Shown here piece after piece: positions 1 through 6,423 of a stretch of 12,153 bases of DNA; the first letter of the stretch is position 1, and every line of letters starts with the position of its first letter. Where the stretch lies: NCBI GenBank assembly GCA_903958915.1, contig CAJBVC010000207.1:1-12153 (forward strand). Reading direction: 5' to 3'. The stretch comes from an uncultured beta proteobacterium (GTDB lineage Bacteria; Pseudomonadota; Gammaproteobacteria; Burkholderiales; Burkholderiaceae_C). Under the pieces are notes generated by a model. That model was not told where the DNA came from and did no database searches. It saw only the letters and a list, made by a program, of their open reading frames with translations. The position numbers and the translations under genes are program-made.

Positions 1-553
1 CAAAAGTATCGAACCACTGGCGAAAGTACGGCTCCTTGAACTCGCTGCGAAAAAGCCGGGTGGCCTGCTGCCAGGCATAAGCCACCATCGGCGAGACCGG
101 ATAGCCGTCCCGGGCCAGCTCGATTGCCGCCGCCATGGATTCGGTGAGTGGAAGACGCCCAAACTTCGCTGCCAATGCAGCCCAGGCGGCCGGTGCACCG
201 GGTACCGTCACCGGCAATGGGCCAAATCGTGGCATGCTGGTCAAACCCAGTGCCTTCGTCACATCCAATGACATCGCAGCTGCCGAAGGTCCGCTGGCAT
301 TGAGCCCGTGCAACTTGCCACCGTGCCACACCAGCGCAAATGCGTCGCCACCAATACCATTGGCATTGGGCTCCACCACCGTGAGGGCAGTGGCCGTGGC
401 GATGGCAGCGTCAATGGCATTGCCACCCCGCTGCAACACATTCAGGCCCGCCTGGGCTGCCAAGGGTTGCGACGTTGCCACCATACCGCGCCGGGCATAA
501 ACCACATTGCGGCGGGAAGCGTATGGGTAATGGAACGGATCGAATGTGGGCAT
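1..553 (-). CDS. Gamma-glutamyltransferase family protein, N-terminal part (runs off the left edge)
   Basis: On the minus strand an open frame starts at ATG 553-551 and reads about 184 codons to the window edge without a stop. The N-terminal nucleophile (Ntn) hydrolase family signature of gamma-glutamyltransferases is visible: Met-Val-Ala-Thr-Ser-Gln-Pro-Leu-Ala near residue 24, the GGNAIDAAIATA helix near residue 41, then VVEPNANGIGGDAF. The family cleaves gamma-glutamyl bonds, as in glutathione, and autoprocesses at a Thr in the second half, which lies outside the window, so activity cannot be judged. There is no signal peptide: the protein opens with a short hydrophilic stretch, as in the cytoplasmic-type (YwrD-like) subgroup rather than periplasmic Ggt. 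It starts 8 nt after the dsbB stop on the same strand and is probably co-transcribed with it. The family is certain; the substrate is not. Confidence 0.88.
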   Translation of the reverse strand, partial: MPTFDPFHYPYASRRNVVYARRGMVATSQPLAAQAGLNVLQRGGNAIDAAIATATALTVVEPNANGIGGDAFALVWHGGKLHGLNASGPSAAAMSLDVTKALGLTSMPRFGPLPVTVPGAPAAWAALAAKFGRLPLTESMAAAIELARDGYPVSPMVAYAWQQATRLFRSEFKEPYFRQWFDTF

Positions 554-561
554 GGTGACTT

Positions 562-1095
562 TCAGGCCACAGTCGTCGGGCCTCGAAATGCCCGCCAAAC
601 AAGGAGCATGGCAACCAGACCCATGCCGCAAAAGCACAGAAACGCCCAGTTGGCGATGGTTCCGCCCAGAAAGGTCCAATCAATCGCGGTGCAATCGCCA
701 CTGCCCTTGAAAATCATGGGGATCACCCGTTGCAGCGGGAAAGCCTCAATCATCCCGTAGAGGTCGCGTCCACACGACGACACTTCGGGCGGGTACCACT
801 GCAGCCAGCTTTGCCGTGCAGCCGTGTAGGCGCCCCCGGCAGCCACCACAATCAACAGCAGCCCTCCGGTCAGTTGCAAGCCTCTTTTGCCAGTAGCCCC
901 CGCCAATACAGCGCAGACAGCTACCAAAAACATAGCGTAACGCTGCACGATGCACATCGGGCACGGGTTCAAGCCCACCACATGCTGCAGGTACTGTCCG
1001 TAGCCCAGCAGTGCCAGGCAAGTTAAGGCAATCAGGCCATAGACGCGTCGAGGCGCGTGGTCCAACCACTGGTTCAACAAGTTCAAAATCGCCAT
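562..1095 (-). CDS. dsbB: Disulfide bond formation protein B
   Basis: This is an inner-membrane quinone reductase that reoxidises periplasmic DsbA. Read from ATG 1095-1093 it gives 177 aa with four hydrophobic segments (about 18-40, 50-66, 75-95 and 143-165). The first periplasmic loop carries the CPMC pair (Cys45, Cys48), followed by the conserved Gln-Arg (Arg52) next to the quinone site. The second loop carries the other redox pair, Cys108 and Cys135. Spacing and length match the family (roughly 165-180 aa). The frame is open up to 1251, but the upstream part is hydrophilic and not DsbB-like. The purine-rich AAAAGG directly abuts ATG 1095, so a TTG three codons later (1086-1084), with about 8 nt spacing, is an equally good start. 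It stands divergently from yggX and leads into the gamma-glutamyltransferase gene. Confidence 0.95.
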   Translation of the reverse strand: MAILNLLNQWLDHAPRRVYGLIALTCLALLGYGQYLQHVVGLNPCPMCIVQRYAMFLVAVCAVLAGATGKRGLQLTGGLLLIVVAAGGAYTAARQSWLQWYPPEVSSCGRDLYGMIEAFPLQRVIPMIFKGSGDCTAIDWTFLGGTIANWAFLCFCGMGLVAMLLVWRAFRGPTTVA

Positions 1096-1268
1096 CCTTT
1101 TCAATGCTTCGCAGCATGCCTCTTGCAAGCTGCTGTCGCCGTTGGTGCCAATTGTCGCTGCGAAGTTCCCTGCTTTAGCCCGGGTTTCGCCAAACCGAAT
1201 AAGATTCGCGCTCGCGGTTGGCATCGACCGCAGCGAACAACTCCCGCTCATTTAACGAAGGTTTCTTC
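1096..1268. promoter_or_regulatory. Divergent intergenic region between dsbB and yggX
   Basis: This 173-nt gap must hold the promoters for the leftward dsbB and rightward yggX units, because the two genes point away from each other. A TAAGAT hexamer at 1200-1205 could serve as a -10 for yggX, but I see no good -35 at 16-18 nt from it. The assignment rests on gene orientation, not on a strong motif. Confidence 0.35.
1257..1261 (+). promoter_or_regulatory. Shine-Dalgarno sequence of yggX
   Basis: GAAGG lies 7 nt before ATG 1269 and settles the yggX start against earlier in-frame codons. Confidence 0.7.
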
Positions 1269-1544
1269 ATGGCACGCACCGTCAACTGTATCAAGCTCGG
1301 CCACAGCGCCGATGGTCTGGATTTCCCGCCCTACCCTGGCGAACTGGGCAAACGCATCTGGGAAAACGTCAGTAAGGAGGCCTGGGCGGCCTGGCTCAAG
1401 CACCAGACCATGCTGGTCAATGAAAACCGGCTGAACCTGGCCGATGCTAGGGCACGTCAGTATCTGGCGCGCCAGATGGAAAACCACTTTTTCGGTGAAG
1501 GCGCAGACGCGGCGCAGGGCTACGTGCCACCGAGCGCCGCCTGA
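1269..1544 (+). CDS. yggX: Probable Fe(2+)-trafficking / oxidative damage protection protein YggX
   Basis: This 91-aa cytoplasmic protein matches the family's usual 88-92 aa. It opens [11 protein letters not shown], with the conserved Cys7 implicated in protecting Fe-S proteins in Salmonella YggX, followed by the family motifs [28 protein letters not shown] and the C-terminal MENHFFG. In enterobacteria YggX supports iron-sulfur cluster maintenance under oxidative stress. The start at 1269 is preferred over upstream in-frame codons because the family begins with M-x-R-x-V and because GAAGG at 1257-1261 sits 7 nt ahead. The mnmC gene begins 8 nt after the stop, so the two are probably one transcript. 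The identification is secure; the iron-trafficking role is known for homologues only. Confidence 0.96.
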   Translation: MARTVNCIKLGHSADGLDFPPYPGELGKRIWENVSKEAWAAWLKHQTMLVNENRLNLADARARQYLARQMENHFFGEGADAAQGYVPPSAA

Positions 1545-1552
1545 GTCCTCTG

Positions 1553-3382
1553 ATGGACGGGGATGCCACCCTGGGATTGGCATCGCAGGAAATGGCCCAG
1601 GCTTGGGCCAGCACCCACGCATGGACGGTTCTGGACACCGCATTTGGAGAGGGTGCACGCTTTCTCGAGGTCCAGCGGCTTTGGCGCAGCGATTTGCGCC
1701 GACCCCGCATGCTGCACTACGTGGGCATCGCTTCGGAAGGCACTCGGTGGAATAGCGCATTGGCTCCTCTCTGTGCCGCTTTGGAACCTGGGTTTCACCG
1801 GCTGAGTTTCGAACGTGGACAGGTATCGCTGACCCTGTGTCTTGGCGAAATCAACGCCATGCTCGCCGAGCAGACCTTTACGGCCGACACGGTGTTCACC
1901 GGTACTCTGCCTGATAAATGGGCAGCGCAACTGCTGGCCCGACGGTGCAAGCGCAGGACCGTTGTGTACCTGCACGAAGCACCGCGCATTTCCGATGACT
2001 CCCCGAGCATGACCCCTGCAGACCTGCAGACAGCGTGGCTTAAGGCAGCAGGCTTTGTCCACACAGCGGGGCCGGTAGAAACAGGCGTTGGCCACTTCGT
2101 ATACGACCCCTCCTGGGATGTAAAGCCTCGACGAACACTACGCCCCCCAGGAGGCTCGGCGGCAGAGCGTTCTGCGCAGGTCAAGGAGGAGCCCGCGCTG
2201 CGGGCGGGGGACACGGAGCAGAACGCTCTGCCGCCCAACCTCCAACCAGCGCCCAACCTCCAACCAGCACCCAACCTCCGAACAGCACCCAGCCTCCACG
2301 CACAGCACAAGCCCGGCCGCTGCGCCGTGGTCGGTGCAGGCATTGCCGGTGCCAGTGTGGCGCGAGCCCTGGCGACACGCGGCTGGCAAGTCAGCGTCTT
2401 CGACCAGGAAGCTACTCCTGCTTCCCAAGCCTCCGGTCTACCGGTAGGCCTGGCCGTACCCCATGTATCGGCCGACGACAACCCGAGGTCGCGACTAACC
2501 CGCGGCGGAACACGCCTCATGGTCCAGCGTGCCCGGGAGTTGCTGGTGCAGGGCGAAGACTGGGAGCCCAGTGGCGTCCTCGAGCGCAAACCCGGTCATG
2601 CTCCGCTGTGGCACGCCCAAGCGGCCTGGGTCAAGCCCGCAGCCCTGGTGGGGGCACTGCTTGACCACCCCGGCATTTCATTTCATGGATTGCGCGCCAT
2701 CGAGTCACTGACAAACGACAAGGGCATGTGGTTGCTGGGCGACACCGCCGGCCAACGCAGTGGACCATTCGACCTGGTGGTCCTGGCCAATGCGCTGGGC
2801 TGCAGAACTTTATTGCAACCGCTCCTTGGGTCCACGACTTTCTACGAACGTATCCTCGATTTGCAGGCTGTGCACGGCACCGTCAGTACCGGGCATTACC
2901 ACGAAGAGATGCCCGACCTGCCACCGACGCCAGTCAATGGGCAGGGCTGCTTTGTGCCCTCCTTCCCGGGCCAGCACGGTGTGCACTGGCTGGTCGGCGC
3001 CAGCTTTGAAACCGATACAGCGCGGGCAGCGGACCTTTGGCCACAACACAGCGCCAATATGGCACGACTGGAACATCTGGCGCCACCGCACGGCAGGGAA
3101 CTGGCGCAATGCCTGGAAGGTGCTCCGGTGACGCTGTGGTCGGCCACCCGTTGCGTCACCCACGACCGGTTGCCTCTGGTGGGTCCGGTGGATGCGGATG
3201 TCGCGCCCGGGTTGTGGCTGTGCGTTGGCATGGGTTCGCGGGGCTTGAGCTTTTCGACCCTGTGCGCCGAGTTGCTGGCTGCAAGGGTGTGCGGGGAGCC
3301 GTTGCCCATCGAAACCCGCCTGGCACGCAGCCTCGATGCGATGCGTCACCGCAAGGTGACGCGCAACGTCAGGCGCGATTGA
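1553..3382 (+). CDS. mnmC: tRNA 5-methylaminomethyl-2-thiouridine biosynthesis protein MnmC (N-terminal methyltransferase half degenerate)
   Basis: The family finishes the mnm5(s2)U34 wobble modification in tRNA. Its C-terminal FAD oxidoreductase removes the carboxymethyl group and its N-terminal SAM-dependent domain methylates the product. Here the FAD domain (about 257-590 of 609) is intact: dinucleotide-binding GAGIAG at 261-266, and near the end the DAO-type THDRLPLVGPV and GMGSRGLSFSTL motifs with the typical GEPLP tail. The methyltransferase half (about 1-186) is recognisable by order (WTVLDTAFGEGARFL, then GFHRLSFERGQVSLTL). However, it starts some 40-60 residues late, has AFGEGARF where the family has GFGTGLNF, and lacks the DGFxPxxNPxxW catalytic motif (TGTLPDKW at 117-123 stands there). 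No earlier start is possible: an in-frame stop lies at 1496-1498 and no ATG, GTG or TTG intervenes. A 70-residue linker (about 187-256) is made of repeats. It overlaps the converging gene by 14 nt. Confidence 0.9.
   Translation: MDGDATLGLASQEMAQAWASTHAWTVLDTAFGEGARFLEVQRLWRSDLRRPRMLHYVGIASEGTRWNSALAPLCAALEPGFHRLSFERGQVSLTLCLGEINAMLAEQTFTADTVFTGTLPDKWAAQLLARRCKRRTVVYLHEAPRISDDSPSMTPADLQTAWLKAAGFVHTAGPVETGVGHFVYDPSWDVKPRRTLRPPGGSAAERSAQVKEEPALRAGDTEQNALPPNLQPAPNLQPAPNLRTAPSLHAQHKPGRCAVVGAGIAGASVARALATRGWQVSVFDQEATPASQASGLPVGLAVPHVSADDNPRSRLTRGGTRLMVQRARELLVQGEDWEPSGVLERKPGHAPLWHAQAAWVKPAALVGALLDHPGISFHGLRAIESLTNDKGMWLLGDTAGQRSGPFDLVVLANALGCRTLLQPLLGSTTFYERILDLQAVHGTVSTGHYHEEMPDLPPTPVNGQGCFVPSFPGQHGVHWLVGASFETDTARAADLWPQHSANMARLEHLAPPHGRELAQCLEGAPVTLWSATRCVTHDRLPLVGPVDADVAPGLWLCVGMGSRGLSFSTLCAELLAARVCGEPLPIETRLARSLDAMRHRKVTRNVRRD
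2109..2154. repeat. Inverted repeat, 9-bp arms, at the start of the mnmC linker
   Basis: CCTCCTGGG at 2109-2117 is the exact reverse complement of CCCAGGAGG at 2146-2154, with 28 nt between. It lies immediately upstream of the larger inverted repeat at 2158-2235 and may belong to the same inserted element. A 9-bp match in GC-rich DNA could also be chance. Confidence 0.5.
2158..2235. repeat. Palindromic repeat with 18-bp perfect arms inside mnmC
   Basis: GGCGGCAGAGCGTTCTGC at 2158-2175 and its perfect reverse complement at 2218-2235 enclose a 42-nt loop. The loop contains a nested hairpin, GCCCGC at 2191-2196 pairing with GCGGGC at 2200-2205. The element lies wholly in the coding frame of mnmC and encodes part of the charged, low-complexity linker (residues about 202-228). 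Two levels of pairing in 78 nt mark it as a dispersed palindromic element rather than protein-driven sequence. It resembles GC-rich extragenic repeats I associate with Comamonadaceae, but that needs a genome search. Confidence 0.8.
2234..2305. repeat. 18-bp tandem repeat, about four units, in the mnmC linker
   Basis: Units start at 2234, 2252, 2270 and 2288. The first two differ by one base, the third by a few, and the fourth is eroded. In frame they encode Pro-Asn-Leu-Gln-Pro-Ala, repeated from residue 228. The array abuts the right arm of the palindrome and ends just before the FAD domain. The near-identity of the units indicates recent slippage expansion, so copy number may vary between strains. 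Confidence 0.85.
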
Positions 3383-4100
3383 GCAAACTCGCCACTTGCT
3401 GCGGGTTGAAGGGAATTTCCAGCAGCCCCAGGCAGCCTAACTGATCGGCCTGCTCGATCGTAGCCCAAGTGGGTGCCCTGGATGCCACGATCACCGACTG
3501 TGGCGGCGCCATCAGCACCTCCAGGGATCGCACCAGGGACCAAGGGTTCACATCCGCCAGCGCGGTGCTCACAATGACCAGGTCGTAATGGCGCCGTGCC
3601 AGGAAACTGGTAGCACTCTGACCGTTGGGCGCGTCATCCACATCGGTCATCCCGGCCAGTGCCAGGCGCGCGCGCAGGTACAGCCCCTGCTCCACCGGAA
3701 AACCCGCCAGCAGCGCAACCCGCACTCCGGGCGGTACCACCTTGTCCTGCGAATCACCCAGGTCCAGGTCAATATCGACCTCTCCCAACGACGCAAACAG
3801 GCTGTCAAGTGCGCGCACCAATGCATGCCAATCGACCGGACGCGAGAAAGTGCGCCACGCCTGCGCAGGTGGATCGTTGCCGACACAAATCAGTTTCAGA
3901 TGCGGATTGAGCGTAGGTGATGCCAACTCGAGCCCCGCTTCATAGCAGTCCACATCAATCAAGGCCACATGGGGCTGTGACGGTTGCTCGGGAGTCCACA
4001 AGCTGTAACAGGGGGAGCGGCGCACCGACAGACGAAACAGAGTATTGAGCGAGTGTCGCTCCACATCCGTGAATCCCACCACCTTGACCCAAATATTCAT
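3369..4100 (-). CDS. Tandem receiver-like (pseudo-receiver) protein of unknown function
   Basis: I read this as a 243-aa protein from ATG 4100-4098. The frame extends upstream to 4169, but the hydrophobic beta strand IWVKVVGF starting the first fold follows this ATG directly. Two CheY-like halves are suggested. Half one (about 1-105) has VALIDVD at 45-51, and RPVDW at 87-91 where receivers have Lys-Pro. Half two (about 126-243) has YDLVIVSTAL at 172-180, with Ser where the phosphorylated Asp is expected. It ends in LEIPFNPQQV, with Glu in place of the conserved Lys before the Pro. There is no output or DNA-binding domain. It would be cytoplasmic and soluble. If the fold is right, the second half cannot take part in normal phosphotransfer. 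It is divergent from the spermidine-synthase-like gene. The fold assignment is inference from motifs; the function is unknown. Confidence 0.65.
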   Translation of the reverse strand: MNIWVKVVGFTDVERHSLNTLFRLSVRRSPCYSLWTPEQPSQPHVALIDVDCYEAGLELASPTLNPHLKLICVGNDPPAQAWRTFSRPVDWHALVRALDSLFASLGEVDIDLDLGDSQDKVVPPGVRVALLAGFPVEQGLYLRARLALAGMTDVDDAPNGQSATSFLARRHYDLVIVSTALADVNPWSLVRSLEVLMAPPQSVIVASRAPTWATIEQADQLGCLGLLEIPFNPQQVASLLNRA

Positions 4101-4286
4101 TGACTTACAAACCCGATTGATTGCCTTGACCGCCCCTGAAGCTGCTGCACCAAGGTGCAATGCGCGCACACAGTCAGCGTGAACTCTACCGTGTTTTTGA
4201 AAGCACGGTACAACGCCATTTTGCCCTTGACTGACAGGTTACCATCCAGCTATGCGCCAACCTGCTGGCCCACTCCCGGATTTCCC
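4101..4286. promoter_or_regulatory. Divergent intergenic region with a 14-bp palindrome
   Basis: This 186-nt region separates the leftward pseudo-receiver gene from the rightward membrane protein gene. It should hold both promoters. TGCACC at 4146-4151 and GGTGCA at 4154-4159 form a perfect palindrome with a 2-nt centre, a possible operator. A TTGACT at 4228-4233 could be a -35 for the rightward gene, but the matching -10 (TATGCG, 4252-4257) is poor. Confidence 0.35.
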
Positions 4287-6323
4287 ATGAAAATTGACCT
4301 GCGATTGACCGTGCATTACGGTCTGACGATATTCCTGAGCGCCTTTTTGCTGTTTCAGGTCCAGCCCCTCATCGGCAAGATGATTCTCCCCTGGTTTGGC
4401 GGCTCCGCCGCAGTGTGGACCACCTGCATGCTGTTTTTCCAGTTGGTCCTGCTGCTGGGATACTTCTACTCGCACTGGGTGATTCGCTATCTCAGCCCAT
4501 CGCGCCAGAGTCTGGTGCATGGCGGTCTGCTGCTGGTCAGTCTGTTACTGATCCCTATTGCGCCAAGTCTGGACTGGAAACCCCTGGGCGACGAAAACCC
4601 CACGCTGCGCATTCTTGGGCTTTTGACGGTGTCGATCGGTCTGCCCTATTTTGTGCTGTCGACCACCGGGCCATTGCTGCAGGCCTGGTTTGCCCGCGAG
4701 CGCTCGGGACTGGTGCCGTACCGCCTGTTTGCGCTGTCCAACTTCGGCTCCATGCTGGCATTGCTGGCCTACCCGATTGCGGTGGAGCCGGTGTTTCCGA
4801 CGCTGTGGCAGTCCTACCTGTGGTCGGGGCTGTTTGTCTGTTTTGTAGTGGCCTGCGGATTGCTGGCCTGGCGTGGCCGCAACGGCAAGCCCTTGGTGTT
4901 CGAATCGCACGACGATGGCACGGCACCGCGTTGGACGCAAAAAGTGCTGTGGGCCGCTTTGGCGGCGTGCCCTTCGATTCTGATGGTGGCCGACACCAGC
5001 TTCTTGACCACCAATATTGCGCCCATTCCGATGATCTGGGTAGCGCCCCTGGCCCTGTATTTGCTGTCGTTCATCCTTAGCTATGAGCGCCGTGGCTGGT
5101 ACCAGCGCCGGGTGTTTCTGCCCCTGTTTGTGGTCGCCCTGGCGGTGCTCGCCTACCTGCCCACCATGGGTCTCAACGAAATACCGGTCTACGCCTCGAT
5201 GGCGATCAATCTGACCGCCTTCTTTGTCGCCTGCATGGTCTGCCATGGCGAACTGTCGCACCTGCAGCCCCACCCGAGCCACCTGACCGGCTATTACCTG
5301 ATGCTGTCAGTGGGCGGCATGGTGGGCGGCTTCTTTGTCGGCATCATTGCGCCCTACTGGTTCAACAGCAATTACGAGCTCTCGGTGGGCATTGTGCTCA
5401 CCGGCATTGTCGCTGCCATCGCGGTGTTGCCGACCATGAAGTATCCGAGCCCGGCGCTGCGCAAATCGGCGCTGGCCTTCACGGTGGTGTTGCTGCTCGG
5501 GATCTCGTGGCTGCGCTTTGACGACCACCTGGAAGAAACCGGTGGTGCCGAAGTCACGGCACGCAATTTTTACGGCACCCTGCAAGTCTTCCACAACGAG
5601 AGCTGGGGCTCGCGCAGCATGCGCCATGGGCAAATCACCCATGGGCGACAGTTCACGGCGCCTGACAAACTGGACCAACCCACCACCTACTACAGCACCG
5701 ACGCGGGTTCCGGCAAGACTATGCAGATCAAGGCGGCCCAGGGCCCCGTGCGTGCCGGCGTCATCGGTTTGGGGGTCGGCACGTTGGTGGCCTATGGACG
5801 TAAAGGTGATTACTTCCGGCTCTACGAGATTGATCCGCTGGTGGTGTCCATTGCCCACAAGAATTTCAGCTTTCTGTCGCGCACTGCCGCAGCCACGGAA
5901 ATCGTATTGGGCGATGCACGGCTGCAACTGGAGCGTGAGGCGGACCAGCATTTCGACATCCTGGCGGTGGACGCATTTTCCGGCGATTCGGTGCCGATTC
6001 ACCTGTTGACACTGGAGGCGTTCGCGCAGTATTTCCGGCACCTGCAACCCGATGGCATCCTCGCAGTGCACATCACCAACCGTTTTCTGGACTTACGTCC
6101 GGTGGTCAAAGCAGCAGCCAACCACTTTGGCAAGCAGATCCGATTGGTGGAATCCGAGGGCGATTCTGAGAAGCAAACCTACCACTCGGTCTGGGCACTC
6201 ATAGGCAGCGATGGTGCGTTCTTTAGCCACCCTGATCTGCGCACGGCCACCACTGTCGATGCCCGCGCTGGCTTCAAACCCTGGAAAGACGACTACAGCA
6301 GCATTCTTTCTGTTATGCAGTAG
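4287..6323 (+). CDS. Polytopic membrane protein with C-terminal spermidine synthase-like domain
   Basis: The 678-aa product begins MKIDLRLTVHYGLTIFLSAFLLFQVQPLIGK, the usual opening of the fused membrane/spermidine-synthase family. About ten hydrophobic segments fill residues 8-410. A Rossmann methyltransferase-type fold follows: GLGVGT at 494-499, YEIDP at 513-517 with the acidic Asp516, GDAR at 542-545 and DAFSGDSVPIHL from 562. In true spermidine synthases the corresponding residues bind decarboxylated SAM and putrescine; the substrate here is unknown. The frame is open back to 4155, but the upstream residues are not family-like and ATG 4287 has GGA 6 nt ahead. It stands alone on the plus strand, with the cys operon starting about 100 nt later. 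It should not be annotated as a confirmed polyamine enzyme. Confidence 0.88.
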   Translation: MKIDLRLTVHYGLTIFLSAFLLFQVQPLIGKMILPWFGGSAAVWTTCMLFFQLVLLLGYFYSHWVIRYLSPSRQSLVHGGLLLVSLLLIPIAPSLDWKPLGDENPTLRILGLLTVSIGLPYFVLSTTGPLLQAWFARERSGLVPYRLFALSNFGSMLALLAYPIAVEPVFPTLWQSYLWSGLFVCFVVACGLLAWRGRNGKPLVFESHDDGTAPRWTQKVLWAALAACPSILMVADTSFLTTNIAPIPMIWVAPLALYLLSFILSYERRGWYQRRVFLPLFVVALAVLAYLPTMGLNEIPVYASMAINLTAFFVACMVCHGELSHLQPHPSHLTGYYLMLSVGGMVGGFFVGIIAPYWFNSNYELSVGIVLTGIVAAIAVLPTMKYPSPALRKSALAFTVVLLLGISWLRFDDHLEETGGAEVTARNFYGTLQVFHNESWGSRSMRHGQITHGRQFTAPDKLDQPTTYYSTDAGSGKTMQIKAAQGPVRAGVIGLGVGTLVAYGRKGDYFRLYEIDPLVVSIAHKNFSFLSRTAAATEIVLGDARLQLEREADQHFDILAVDAFSGDSVPIHLLTLEAFAQYFRHLQPDGILAVHITNRFLDLRPVVKAAANHFGKQIRLVESEGDSEKQTYHSVWALIGSDGAFFSHPDLRTATTVDARAGFKPWKDDYSSILSVMQ

Positions 6324-6342
6324 CACGATCGATCCGCGAAGG

Positions 6343-6423
6343 ACACTCTATATGCGGCATGAGTATATGGAAATAGCAAAAAAATAGTTTTCGAAATAAA
6401 GCGTGGTCGCTACAGTCGCGGCC
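6343..6423 (+). promoter_or_regulatory. AT-rich probable promoter/activator region of the cys operon
   Basis: The stretch from about 6346 to 6400 is strikingly AT-rich against its surroundings. It contains two TATATG copies (6350-6355 and 6364-6369), a small ATGC-G-GCAT palindrome at 6352-6360 and A/T tracts at 6370-6400. A possible -10 TACAGT lies at 6411-6416, with only a poor -35 (TTTTCG, 6388-6393) 17 nt upstream, as expected for an activator-dependent promoter. Sulfate assimilation operons in proteobacteria are commonly controlled by LysR-type CysB, whose sites are AT-rich and poorly conserved. CysB binding here is inference. Confidence 0.45.

Noticed and set aside
1096..1251. Longer dsbB reading frame to 1251
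   Set aside because: The added residues are hydrophilic, contain two extra adjacent cysteines and do not resemble DsbB N-termini.
1218..1268. Upstream in-frame extension of yggX (17 extra codons)
   Set aside because: The family begins MxRxVxC, and a well spaced GAAGG points to ATG 1269; the extension has no family similarity.
2234..2305. CRISPR-like array
   Set aside because: The 18-bp units are directly contiguous with no spacers and encode an in-frame Pro-Asn-Leu-Gln-Pro-Ala linker; this is a tandem repeat.
1795..2589. Long minus-strand open frame opposite mnmC
   Set aside because: It is a shadow of a GC-rich coding gene; its Trp/Gly/Arg-rich repeats are just the complement of the tandem repeat, with no recognisable domain.
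4155..4286. Extended N-terminus of the spermidine-synthase-like protein
   Set aside because: The family starts with the hydrophobic segment following MKIDLRL; the extension lies in the divergent promoter region.
6324..6345. Intrinsic terminator after the spermidine-synthase-like gene
   Set aside because: Only a short GATCGATC palindrome is present, with no stable stem followed by T residues.
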